From assembly GCF_029227915.1 (NCBI RefSeq), contig NC_079875.1, positions 27,774,001-27,838,000 of the forward strand: a DNA stretch of 64,000 bases. The letters run 5' to 3'. Position 1 is the stretch's first letter. Every line of letters begins with the position of its first letter. A program made the position numbers and the translations under genes. Shown piece after piece: positions 54,724 through 64,000 of the stretch. The notes under the pieces are model-generated. The model searched no databases. It was not told the DNA's origin and saw nothing but the letters and a program-made list of their open reading frames with translations. This stretch comes from Hydractinia symbiolongicarpus. Its lineage: Eukaryota > Cnidaria > Hydrozoa > Anthoathecata > Hydractiniidae.

Positions 54724-57700
54724 GTGTTTGAAAACGGGGATAAAAATCAAATTACAAATTTTTTACACAATGATCACACTAACGATAGTTATGTATCATC
54801 ATGGTGTTCTGAAATTTGCGAACAAAGTCATAACAACTCTGAGCCAGCACAGTGTTTTGCAAGTTCCAATTCTATTCCCTGCGAGTTAAACGCTCATACG
54901 AGATTAAATAACTTGCGCATTAAAAACCTTCATAGAGTAGCTATTGGGCATATAAATATCAACTCAATAAGAAACAAATTTGAGATGCTTTCTGCGACTG
55001 TAGATGGTAATCTTGACATTTTGATGGTCTTAGAGTCTAAAATCGACAACTCTTTTCCCACAGCACAATTTTTTATCAATGGCTATACCAAACCATACAG
55101 GCTAGACCGAGACTGTTTCGGTGGCGGTATTCTGCTGTATGTACGGCAAGATATTCCATCCCGACCCATTACCTGTAAATTTCAAATCAAAACCATGCAG
55201 AATACTTATTAGTGGAAATAAATCTGCGGAAACAAAAGTGGCTTCTCTGTTGCGTATACAACCCTCATAAACAAAATTTGAAAAAACATTTGCAATATAT
55301 TGAAGAGGAACTTGCTAAACATTCTGCTACTTATGACAATCTTCTTGTGATCGGTGATTTCAATGCTGAACCAAGCAAAATTCCACTTTCTGATTTTGCA
55401 AAAATGTATGGTTTGCATAACCTTGTAAAAGAGCCTACTTGTTTTAAAAGCCAATGCAACCCAACTTGCATCGACTTGATCCTTACTAACAAATCATCAA
55501 GCTTTCAACACACTAATGTTGTGGAAACAGGCTTATCTGACTTCCACAAGATGACTGTGACTTTTATAAAAACTAAATTTAAAAAAGGTAAACCGAACAT
55601 ACAACAATATAGGGACTACAAAAAATTTGACCATGAAACTATCCGGGGGGACCTTTTTAAATCGTTAAATGAAACCGATTTCTTAGGTATTGATCTTGAA
55701 GCATCTTTGAACAAAGTCATGAACACTCTTAATATACATGCTCCAAAGAAAACGAAATATTTGAGAACCAACCAAGCACCTTTTATGAATAAAGAGTTAA
55801 ATAAGGCAATAATGACTAGATCTAGACTAAGAAATAAATACTTAAAAAACAAAAGCGATGAAAATAAAACTGCTTTTAAAAAGCAAAGAAATAAATGTGT
55901 CAAACTAGTACAAAAAAGTAAAGAAACCTACTATAACAATTTAGAGATTAAAAGTGTTACAGATAATAAAAAATTCTGGAACACAGTTAAACCTTGCTTT
56001 ACTGAGAAAGTCAAAAACAAAGAGCTGATAACATTAGTTGAAAATGGAAAAACTATCACTGATGACCTTGAAATAGCATCGATTTTCAATGATTATTTTT
56101 GCAACCTTGTTCCCAATCTTAGAATCAAGCTAAATGAAAATCCACAAAATGATAATATTTTTAATGATAAATATATTGAGACCTCGTTATCAAAATTTGC
56201 TAATCATCCAAGTGTTGTCAAAATCAAACAGTTTTATGGCGAGTCTGGTAAAAAGCTTTCTTTTAGACGAGTCAGCCTATCTGATGTTACAAAAAAAATT
56301 AAAGATTTGGATAAAAATAAAACTAGACAGCAGTCTGACATTCCAACGAAAATAATACAGGAAAATTCTGACATTTTTGGAAATGTTTTGTGCAATAGCA
56401 TAAATTATAACATCGACCAATCCAATTTTCCAAAAAGCCTTAAGAACGCAGACGTCATTCCAGTTTTTAAAAAGGAGGACCGTACGGACAAGTGTAACTA
56501 CCGCCCGGTCAGTATACTGCCTAATATCTCTAAGATATTCGAAAAATGCTTATACGAACAAATTGAAGCTTTTTTTCAACCTATTTTTAACAAGCAGCAG
56601 TGTGGTTTTCGGAGAGGTTTTAGTACGCAGCAATGCCTTATAGCAATGATTGAAAAATGTAAAAAAAGCCTAGATAATAAAGGATCTTACGCAGCGTTAT
56701 TGACAGACTTGTCTAAAGCTTTTGACTGTATAAATCACGATTTACTTATTGCTAAATTGCACGCTTATGGGTTTGACAAGGATGCTTTGAGATTAATACA
56801 TAGCTATTTAACTGGCCGGAAACAAAGAGTTAAAATAAACAACTCATTTAGTACGTTACTGGACATCTTATTTGGTGTGCCACAAGGGTCTATTTTAGGC
56901 CCACTACTCTTCAACGTTTTTCTGATAGATTTATTTCTGATAACGATTGAAACTGATATAGCTAGCTACGCAGATGACAACACCCCATATACGTATGGGT
57001 CTGATAAAAATCAAGTTGTGGAAGACCTTGAAAAAACAGCAAAAAGAATGTTTATATGGTTTGCTGAAAACGGTATGAAAGCCAATGAAGCAAAGAGCCA
57101 TCTTCTTTCTAGCTTACCACTTGATACAAAAGCTGTCGTTGGAGACACGTACATTGAAAACAGTGACCAACAGAAACTGTTAGGGATAAAAATTGATCGG
57201 AAATTAAAATTTGATTTGCATGTAACGGACTTATGTCAAAAAACCAGCCAAAAACTACATGCGTTAGCGCGTGTTGCACCTTACATGGATACTCAAAAAA
57301 GAAGAGTTATAATGAAGGCTTTTGTTACCTCTCAATTCAGTTACTGTCCTTTGATATGGATGTTCCACAATAGAACATTGAATAACAGAATTAATAATCT
57401 GCATGTAAGAGCACTTCGAATAATCTATTGTGACCATACATGAACATTTAAGGAACTGTTACATAGAGATAAATCAAAAACGATACACGAAAAAAATCTT
57501 GAAACACTAGCTATAGAAATATATAAAGCTAAAAACAAACTCTCACCTGATATAATAAGTGATATTTTTCTGTTCCGTAGTAGCACTTATAATTTGAGAA
57601 ATGAAAGAGAACTTTGCTATCGCACAGCAAAAACGTCTACTTATGGCACTGAAACTATCTCAAATTTTGCGCCAAAATTGTGGCAGATGATACCATCAAA

Positions 57701-57815
57701 TATAAAAACATCTGAAACGTTACAAGAGTTTAAGTCAAAAATTAAGAAATGGAATCCAGAAAGTTGCCCTTGTAGGTTGTGCAAACCGTATATTAATGGA
57801 TTAGGTTTTATTTGA
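54724..57815 (+). pseudogene. LINE ORF2: APE endonuclease and reverse transcriptase
   Basis: GHININSIRNKFEML starts the endonuclease, with LESKIDNSFP (the catalytic Glu block) at about 55,025. A frameshift near 55,195 is followed by VEINLRKQKWLLCCVYNPH, VIGDFNAEP (GDFN) and SDFHKMTV (SDH equivalent, here SDF). In the reverse transcriptase: NYRPVSILPNISKIFEKC (about 56,500), LLTDLSKAFDCINHDLL (first catalytic Asp), FGVPQGSILGPLLF and YADDNTPY (56,970, catalytic YADD). A stop at 57,441 interrupts the tail, which continues to CPCRLCKPY and a stop at about 57,813. Length with both lesions is about 1,030 codons, close to a full ORF2. The first ATG-like start at 54,724 is not certain, since the protein may be fused to the hydrolase region. 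Clade (CR1/L2 within the Jockey group) is judged from motif wording. The native protein nicks target DNA and copies its RNA there. Confidence 0.85.
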
Positions 57816-58327
57816 CAGGCAGACTTTTATTTAGTATTTATAGCATTTTGCGATTTGTTTTTGTTGTTTTGTTTTTTTCCCCGAATTTTCTGGCATACCA
57901 CTTCCTTGCAATATATAGGATCTCAAAAATAAAAGCTATAGTCTAACCATCCTTTATCTCAGGATGATGGTATGCAAAGCAAAGAAGTCAAATTAACTAA
58001 ATTAATTGCCTTCTTCATTGACTTTAATTAGCGACTTTTCCCGAGAAGCTAGAATTTTTTTTTTATTTTTTTTTTACACGTCAATGTAAAAAAAATTGTT
58101 AATAATAATAATACTTATTTTTTTTCTTTCTGTTATGCTAGGGCAAAAGAAGTTTATTTTGCGATAAAGATGTTCAACTGCTACGTCAAAAGTGCTCGGA
58201 TCTTATTGCTAATGGTCCTTTAACGAAACAAGCTGTCACTAAGGCGTTGGAAGGAGAAGATATACTAAACAAATTTACTTTTGTACAAATTCGTACTCGT
58301 TTGCACTACGAAAGAAAACAACTATGA

Positions 58328-59546
58328 ACACATCTGTTCCATGAACTTATGCCAGTCATTAAAACGAATAACTCTTCGTTAAAATTATTAAACATGTTAA
58401 TGTTCTGTTTTTGTTTCTTTACTAATTGTTCTTATAATTGATGTTACATGTTATCTCAGAGGGAGCACTGCTATCACGCACAATACTGTACTTTCCTAAC
58501 TTTGACGACGACGATTATAATACTGAGTTAATTTTTGACAACTAGTGTTAATTAATGAAACTAAGTTTTGCTAAGCTGACATTTTCTTTAAACACAACCT
58601 TGATTAGACAAAATGTGTTTTCTTGCTTAATTTCATTTTGTATATATAACGCTTGATGCACTGCTTTCTAAAAACTGCTTTTAAAGAAAAAATTAGCTTT
58701 AATGTAGACTGAAATATCTCTTGTTTGTATATAATGAAAAATTTTGTGTATAATGTGTCTACACGAAATTGCCTCGGTTAAATTGAGAGATATGGATGTG
58801 AAAGTGTTTTGGGCATTTTTGGTTCCAGGCACCTAGGATGTGAGCGTGGTGCACAATTTCTTTTCACAATTAAAAACAAGAGGATTCAGTGCATATCCGC
58901 CAACGCTTTAAATTACCCGGGGACGGAAGAACGTCGTAGGTCGAACTTAAGCAGAATGACACTAAGTTTGGTTGCATTGCCAACAAGGATTTCCAGGAGA
59001 GATCGTGCTTGATGTAGTTATTCCATTTACTCTAGTACCCTTGCACCTGAAGTTGCGTAACTCTACCTACTTGTTCTTCTTCTTCTATTTCCTTTGCAGT
59101 GTTTGTTATTAGCTTCCTGTAAGAGTAACATTGTCGGGAAGCAGGCATTTTAGCTCTCGGACACAGACCTAACCCACCTTTACCGTGTTGGTGCGAGCCC
59201 ATCATTGCCCTCACTTTTACTTCTGCCTCTGCCGTCGTAAGAGAAAACAAGAAACCTTGACGGTTTGAAACACTCGTCGTTTCTGTATATGTGCATGTTC
59301 ATGAGTATTCTATTACTTATATTTTGATAGATGGGATTGCTTAAGCCATAACCGCTTCCATCGATACCGGTTACCGTCTGTGTTGCTTCTACTGTTCTAG
59401 CCAATCGCGAAGTTCCAGAAGGGAAGTACGAAAGTTGCTTCAACAAACAACATGACAATGCCTGTTGCATGACGAACCAATTAGATTACTGATTTTTTCG
59501 CGGTGAGCGAATTGCATTTATTTCTTCATTAAAAACTCTGGATAAA
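58328..59546. other. No recognised gene; possible upstream region of the RPA-like gene
   Basis: 58,330-58,790 is AT-rich. 58,800-59,500 is less so, with frames on both strands lacking motifs. It may hold the promoter of the gene at 59,547, but no element was identified. Confidence 0.4.
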
Positions 59547-60904
59547 ATGGCAGCATGGCGTATGAATGTTCTCTTTGGTGAAAGTGTGGTGGTGATTAAG
59601 CAACGTAGAATGGCGCAATCCAGAAAGCAACCTAGAACCCCAGGTAAAATAGAACAGACTTTACTTTCACCTACGCATACAAAGAAGTGTTTTGTGCTGC
59701 TGTTGTATAGATAATAAGGCCTTCATGAGTGTTAAACTTTAGGTAGTTTTAAAGTTAATAAAACGAGTGACTACTACACTACTTCTAGCACTACTACTTG
59801 CATAGATAGTTACCTAGGTATAGCTAGGTATAATTTTTTGTATGTATGTAGTTAGCTATAATTTTTCCATGATGATGTATATCTTTTATTTTATTTTTTA
59901 GAGAAAGGAACTGGTCAAAATTTGAAAGGATATGTGGTGCAACTGTCTCCAATACAGACAGCCAAAAGTAATTCAAGTACCAAATTTTTCGACATGACGT
60001 TCAAAACCGAGGATGAAAAGTTTCGTGCTGTCTGTTTTTCGTCAGAGAAACGACGGAGACTTGAAAAATACTTCGAAAGTGGTACCAGTTGCCAGGTCAC
60101 CAATGTTATGACTGGCAACAACAAGATGGAAGAAAACTCACAAACTTTTCATCCATCAAACCAAAAACAGTCCCTTACAAGAATGAAAAAATCGAGTGGC
60201 AGTATCACACAATTGATGATATCATCAATGAAATTGAGCCAGCAACCTATGTCAACATCAAATTCAGAGTCGTATCACGAGGGGAGATAAACAACAAAGG
60301 CACCTATAAGTTACGAGAACATGTCATCACAGATGATGGTGTCAATACAATTATCTTGACAATGTTTGGTGACCTAGTCGATAAACTTGAAGAAAAACAC
60401 GTTTATTCGCTGGTTAACTGCCAAGTCACGACTTTCATGTATAAAAAAAGGCTGAAAAGTTCATACCTTTTTGTTGCGGAGGAAGAAGAAGGATCAATTC
60501 CTGATTTAAGCTCTACCGAGGTGGAAGAAGAATTAGCTTCAACATTGGATTCCACGACAGGGAGTGCAGAAGTCAAGATACGTTCAATTGATGATGGAAG
60601 TTTGTGTTCAGTGTTGTCGTGCAATGAATGTGCTGAACAACTGATAGAGAGTGGGAACAAAAAGTTGTACAAATGTGAATCTTGTGGTGCTGTGCAGTTG
60701 GTAAGCATGTGCAAATCAAAGATAATGGTGTCATTCACTTCATCAACAAAAGAGAAGTTCCAGTGCGAGGGTCCCTTAATTCAAGGTGTCTTACCGAATG
60801 ACATTGAAATTGGTGACAATGAGGACTTTTTAATTTTCATGCTTTCGAAAACTTTCGCAATTGAACATGTGAATGGAAAAATTACCAACATAAGTGTCAA
60901 GTAG
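59547..60904 (+). CDS. OB-fold, replication-protein-A-like single-strand DNA-binding protein, two exons, one frameshift
   Basis: Exon 1 is 59,547-59,643, starting MAAWRMNVLFGESVV. It ends CCCCAG before GTAAAA. Exon 2 starts at 59,902 behind TTTTTTAG; the split codon gives TPEKGTGQNLKGYV. Exon 2 reads GYVVQLSPIQTAKSNSS...FFDMTFKT...AVCFSSEKRRRLEKY, an N-terminal OB fold. The frame shifts by one between about 60,110 and 60,150 (an A-rich spot) into TIDDIINEIEPATYVNIKFRVVSRG...LTMFGDLVDKL, a second OB fold. A zinc ribbon follows, CNEC (about 60,626) and CESC (60,676), then GPLIQGVL and a stop at 60,902. Order OB, OB with inserted zinc ribbon resembles the C-terminal half of RPA70. RPA-like proteins of this size accompany Helitrons in many animals, and a Helitron relic lies 0.7-3 kb away on the other strand. 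It could also be a host gene. If the shift is an assembly error the gene is intact, about 370 residues. Confidence 0.6.
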
Positions 60905-61283
60905 TTCAGTTTGAGATTTTTATTGTTTTTTTTTGTATATATGTTGTGCCCACTTCGCTTTTATGAAGTCTTCTGTTTAGAAACGTTTTTGGCTGTAAAT
61001 ATGTTTATATATGGAAAAAGTTATGTTTGTTTGCAGTATGCAAAAAATCTTTTGTACAAGCCTTTTGGTGTGGTTGAAGCACTTTGATTCTGAAGTAAGC
61101 AGGTTGACACTGAGATATTACCTTGCGCAAGAAACTGCTCTTTTGAAAGGGCAATTATCAAGTAATTATACCTAAGAAGAAAGGCAGAAACAGTACTTTG
61201 TAAACGTTTCGGAGTTTCTTGCATATGTGAAAAAATTATAACATTTGTTCGTTTCGAGCGCGCGCTGCTGTGAAGGTTGCCCT
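60905..61283. other. No gene seen
   Basis: Downstream of the RPA-like stop; T-rich with no strong motif. Confidence 0.5.
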
Positions 61284-61471
61284 TTAAGCCGGGTTTCCAC
61301 TAGGCGACGTTTTTCGCGCAAGCGAAAAATAATTTTTTCCCTCCATATTTTTCTTTTCAATTTATTGCGCAATATACACGAAATTTTTCAGACACAATGG
61401 AAGAGAACAATAGAGACTGAAATTTTTCGCTTCGCGCGAAAAAAAGTAGTCTAGTAGAAATCCGTTTTTAA
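61284..61471. mobile_element. Foldback MITE, about 180 bp
   Basis: The left end GGGTTTCCACTAG...TTTTTCGCGCAAGCGAAAAAT is matched in reverse complement by the right end (GGATTTCTACTAG...TTTTTTCGCGCGAAGCGAAAAAT), arms about 50 bp. Both ends are bordered by TTTAAGC, so the target duplication is TTAA or longer. No coding capacity. Confidence 0.65.
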
Positions 61472-61639
61472 GCTATATCTCCATTCAGCGCTTTTCTCGC
61501 TGAAGCGCAAAATGGCACCAAACTTTCGAAACTTCGAACATGAACGAAACGCGAAAAGATATGCAATGGCTGCTGTGATGCGTGGGGGTAAAAATAGCCT
61601 GTGTCATGGTAAAAAACATGCTGCTTGCGAAACAAAAGT

Positions 61640-61751
61640 CAATATCTGCTGCTTGTTTGGCACATGAAATCTTAATACTGACTTCACTTTACGGCATTTA
61701 AGTTTTTTATTTGTTCTCATCAAAGGTATTGGTGAGGGATAGGTACTTGTG
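61640..61751 (-). pseudogene. Helitron protein, downstream piece beyond the Harbinger insertion
   Basis: Read leftwards from the TTA duplication, the Helitron frame continues in register: TSTYPSPIPLMRTNKKLKCRKVKSVLRFHVPNKQQ, then a stop near 61,622. PLMxxxKxLKCRxVKxVLRxHVPNK is the expected continuation of the piece at the right edge. The similarity ends near 61,640. Confidence 0.65.
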
Positions 61752-62081
61752 TTAAGGCCGTTTCACATTACAGAAATATATTGAATCCAATATATTGGAA
61801 ATTATTGATAACTATTGAAAAATATTGCCTCAATTAATTGGACATAATGTGAAACCAACTTTTGAGAATCGTTCGAAAAAACATTACGCAATCGCTTTCA
61901 ATACTTGTCAAGACTTTTTAATTCAAACACGGTTTGAATTAAAAAATATTGCAAGGGAAATTCTTTTGTTGTGAGAAGACTCAATTTTTCTCCGAACAAT
62001 AGAAAAATCGAATCAGCAAAGTATTCGAAATTTGTCTGTCTGAAATAAACAGTAAATGAAACATACGATCAAAGATAAAAG

Positions 62082-62555
62082 ATGGAGCAAAATAACATTT
62101 TATATTTTGAAAGTCAGCCACACGATTTTGCTACGAATGATCAAATACTATTTCCTCAAGCTACGACGCAACAGCAACATGCCGCACATGTCTTCACTCA
62201 GAGCTCACCAAAACCAACCTCGTCAATCTTGAGCCAAAACACACAAATATTCGGTCAGAGCGTGCCACAACAACTTCAACCTTCACTCAGCCCCGTATTT
62301 CAAAATCCAGAAGATGAAACTTCTGCAAAACCTCAGAAGCGAGGAAGAAAAGGCTTGAAACATGAGAAAGTTTGGAGTAGTGGTGAAACTGAACATTTGA
62401 TAAATTTGTGGTCACAACACGAAGTTCTATACAAAGTTAGTTGCCCAGGATATATGGGCAAAAACAAAAAACAACTGGCACTTGTAGCGATTGCAGCCGA
62501 GCTAAATTGTAGCGAGCGCACATATTCCAACATGAGACAAAACGAGGCTTTGTAG
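62082..62555 (+). CDS. Harbinger Myb/SANT-like DNA-binding protein, C-truncated
   Basis: 157 codons from the ATG in AAAGATGGAGC. A Gln/Ser/Pro-rich N-terminus (residues 1-80) is followed by a basic KRGRKGLKHEK and a Myb/SANT-like domain (VWSSGETEHLINLWSQHEVLYK...LVAIAAELN). From about CSERT onwards the sequence is antisense transposase, so the third helix and the C-terminus are lost. In PIF/Harbinger elements this second protein helps the transposase enter the nucleus and bind the ends. The complete form is needed for that, so this copy is probably inactive. Confidence 0.7.
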   Translation: MEQNNILYFESQPHDFATNDQILFPQATTQQQHAAHVFTQSSPKPTSSILSQNTQIFGQSVPQQLQPSLSPVFQNPEDETSAKPQKRGRKGLKHEKVWSSGETEHLINLWSQHEVLYKVSCPGYMGKNKKQLALVAIAAELNCSERTYSNMRQNEAL

Positions 62556-63189
62556 TTGTAGTATGTTGAACCGCTAAGCTTAGGATGGTACAGAGCAATA
62601 TGTTTTCCATCCATTGCCCCAATGCAATTTGGAAATTGCCACATCGTTTCGAATTCAGATGCAATTTCAAGCCAGTCGTCTTTGTTTTCGGGGAACTTGA
62701 GGAAATCATCTTTTAGTGTATCATATAATGCTTGACAAACCTGAGGAATAAATGGGGCAATGGTTGAAATACCAACAGAATAGTGATGATGTAAGCTAGT
62801 AAAATTCTCCCCAGTAGCGAGAAAGCGCAAAGTTATTGTCAGCTTCAACTCCGGCTCCAAAGGTTTCCGTAAATGCGTTGTCTTCTTCGTTAATTTACTT
62901 CTGACTTTCTCAAGTAAAAGCTAAACAAAAGGATTCACATGAATATCAAGTTAAAAATTATATTCACCTCATATATGTCTGGGCTCATTCGCAGGTATTT
63001 GCGGAAACTCTCTTCGTCATACAAACGTAGTTCTTGCACTAAGTTATCGTAAACACCGATCGATTTTCGTTTTTTCATCCACTCCTTCACCCAAATTCTA
63101 CGCGTAACCTTAGGTTTGGAAAAGTTTGTCGGAAGTAAAGTTGTAGCAATAATAATCGCAGCAACCGCTTTTCTCTGTTCCTCAGACAT
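62333..63189 (-). pseudogene. Harbinger transposase (HARBI1-like), C-truncated
   Basis: Exon 1 is 63,189-62,968, MSEEQRKAVAAIIIAT...YDEESFRKYLRMSPDIYE. A 47-bp intron (62,967-62,921, GTGAAT...TTTAG, phase 0) is followed by LLLEKVRSKLTKK...PELKLTITLRFLATGENFTSL, GISTIAPFIPQVCQALY and WQFPNCIGAMDGKHIAL with the first catalytic Asp (MDGKH). The frame reaches STYYNYKASFCLML and then becomes antisense of the Myb-like gene until the stop at 62,333. The second Asp and the Glu of the DDE triad are gone. It cannot be an active nuclease. Confidence 0.85.
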
Positions 63190-63364
63190 TTTGAATTACA
63201 ACAAAATTTAAATGGACAATTAAAGAGACATTTAAAGAGACAATTTGCAATAATTCGAAATATTTTCCAATATAATGAATTCAATAATTTTCAATTGATA
63301 TCATTATTCACAAATATATTGCTGTCAATATTTTTCTATATATTGCTGTAATGTGAAACGGCCT

Positions 63365-64000
63365 TTATGGTTATTTTCCAAATCATTTTCAAGAAGTATA
63401 GTAGGTTGGCAATCATTGTAATCATCGAATTTACCCGCTAAATAGTAATTAGCAAGAAAATTTGCATAACAAAATTGATCTAAAACAGCATATTTCCCCT
63501 TATCAAAGTTCAAATCAGGTCTATCAACATAACGATCAAGCATATTCCTTTGAAATACATCACAGCTATCTTCAGGCAGTTCATCAATCTTCTCTTTACT
63601 CAGGCATATTCTATATCGCTTTTCAGGTAAATTTGTATTTGCAAATACAACTTTAGGAAATGTTCGTCTGAGCCAAAGTTCAGGCATTAATAAGTAAACA
63701 GCTTCCTGAATTGAGCACTGCCTCTTTGTTGTGAAAATGCGTGCTACTGATCTCATCTGTTTAACATATGTCTTATCCGAACAGAAAGCCTCTTTTGCAG
63801 CTTGTTTCATTGCTTCTGATGTCTCATCCTCACATTTGGAGATGTAGGCACATATGTATGTGACAGCTTTATAATGATTAAACACTGGCTGAATATTAAC
63901 ATTAGCTGCCCATGCTAGTAAGCCTTCTTCAAAATAATTGTTCACAAAACAAGAATTTGGTGGTCGTCTCAAGTGAAGCTGGAAATCATTATCACTGGAA
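63365..64000 (-). CDS. Helitron replicase/helicase, internal fragment, cut by the window edge
   Basis: An open frame with no stop from the right edge: DFQLHLRRPPNSCFVNNYFEEGLLAW, NIQPVFNHYKAVTYICAYISKCEDETSEAMKQAAKEA, VARIFTTKRQCSIQEAVYLLMPELWLR, FANTNLPEKRYRICLSKEKIDELPEDS and NMLDRYVDRP. These are consecutive blocks of the region between the HUH replication initiator and the Pif1-like helicase of animal Helitrons. Catalytic HUH/Tyr and helicase motifs would lie to the right and left, outside this piece. At 63,365 the Harbinger end replaces the coding sequence; the frame resumes at 61,751. The native protein drives rolling-circle transposition. No start is visible because the gene continues past the window. 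Confidence 0.85.

Larger units (their letters stand above)
54200..57960 (+). mobile_element. 5'-truncated CR1/L2-like LINE inside the last intron of copy B
   Basis: It contains, in order, an SGNH-hydrolase-like region, an APE endonuclease, a reverse transcriptase and a Cys-containing tail, all on the + strand like its host gene. An AATAAA-like signal lies at about 57,929. The start lies between the donor at 54,121 and about 54,255. Exact ends and any target duplication were not resolved. It is one of the least decayed elements here, so a comparatively young insertion. Confidence 0.75.
51691..58327 (+). pseudogene. Zinc-finger/tyrosine-recombinase-like gene, copy B
   Basis: From 51,768: SKYKRQQFTCPVCKKAVYNLPRHLQGKDHKW (first zinc finger), then after a frameshift at a T/A run, RICPLGQCVKVVKRLDDHLLNFHKMKRD (second). 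52,290-52,540 carries FYRFLSFICGPDGGMRD with stops. 52,541-53,300 is the recombinase core: HLLALIHFSNGHRSGVTANLT (first Arg box) and ASGSISKQINSLW. A shift near 53,245 leads to NVVRKSTSAGLRD and ADLMAHSLKTAEKHYF (His box and Tyr). A further shift near 53,510 leads to IKQIYDKVRSL. The first clean donor is at 53,748. Exon 54,070-54,120 (51 nt) and last exon 58,142-58,327 (LFCDKDVQLL...YERKQL, stop) join in phase 0. The last intron holds a LINE. Tyrosine recombinases cut and rejoin DNA; animal Cryptons are one such group, but assignment to Crypton is a guess. Three or more shifts make it a pseudogene unless they are assembly errors. Confidence 0.7.
61755..63364. mobile_element. PIF/Harbinger DNA transposon, 1,610 bp, internally deleted
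   Basis: Ends AGGCCGTTTCACATTACAG and its reverse complement, followed inward by AT-rich similar sequence. Both flanks carry the TTA target duplication (61,752-61,754 and 63,365-63,367) expected for this superfamily. It has the two usual convergent genes, a Myb/SANT-like protein (+) and a transposase (-), but both are cut where they meet near 62,520-62,550, so the middle of the element is missing. It sits inside the Helitron reading frame. Confidence 0.92.

Noticed and set aside
58809-59470. Frames on both strands upstream of the RPA-like gene
   Set aside because: No motif or splice context; probably chance in a less AT-rich stretch.
61222-61454. Frames inside the foldback MITE
   Set aside because: They follow the inverted repeat and its palindromic GC-rich words.

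Overview
The window looks like AT-rich metazoan DNA, most likely cnidarian (possibly hydrozoan). This is inferred from eukaryotic tRNA genes with internal A and B boxes, short GT-AG introns, and transposon families typical of cnidarian genomes. No complete, clearly intact host protein-coding gene was found. Species identity is an inference.

Positions 1 to about 28,718 are one tandem tRNA array of 37 units, mostly 758-853 bp, all on the + strand and cut by the left edge. A standard unit reads tRNA-Trp(CCA), then a tRNA-Pro-type gene, then a tRNA-Pro relic lacking 16 nt. There are 37 Trp genes, 34 full-length Pro-type genes and 36 relics. The Pro-type genes carry three anticodons: UGG (6), CGG (12) and UGA (16). 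UGA is a serine anticodon on a proline body. Twelve Trp upstream spacers carry an 80-bp insertion with a hammerhead/Penelope-like motif and a TACA target duplication. A six-unit block of 4,759 bp is repeated (16,139-20,897 and 20,898-25,656), so the array is homogenised by unequal exchange.

The array ends at about 28,718 inside a degenerate tyrosine-recombinase-like gene (copy A). Two more members of that zinc-finger/tyrosine-recombinase family lie at 44,273-44,790 (minus strand, copy C) and 51,768-58,327 (plus strand, copy B). Copy B has a 5'-truncated CR1/L2-like LINE in its last intron. Upstream of copy B, and again at 29.8-30.4 kb and 47.1-47.3 kb, are short candidate exons on the + strand. 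Most are symmetric, in phase 1-1 and multiples of three.

From 31 to 51 kb the window is a mosaic of broken transposons: two Mutator-like (PF20700-type) transposase genes, a THAP-domain element nested in a LINE tail, two successive LINE-tail plus ubiquitin-specific-protease (USP) segments, dispersed LINE 3' ends, a minus-strand LINE endonuclease fragment, and a mariner/Tc1-like transposase interrupted by a palindromic element.

The right end (59.5-64 kb) holds an OB-fold/RPA-like two-exon gene with one frameshift, a foldback MITE, and a Helitron protein reading leftwards from the right edge. The Helitron frame is split by a 1,610-bp PIF/Harbinger element (61,755-63,364, TTA duplication) that has itself lost the middle of both its genes.

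The most unusual items are the proline tRNAs with a serine anticodon, the LINE-USP arrangement and the microexon series leading into the zinc-finger/recombinase gene.
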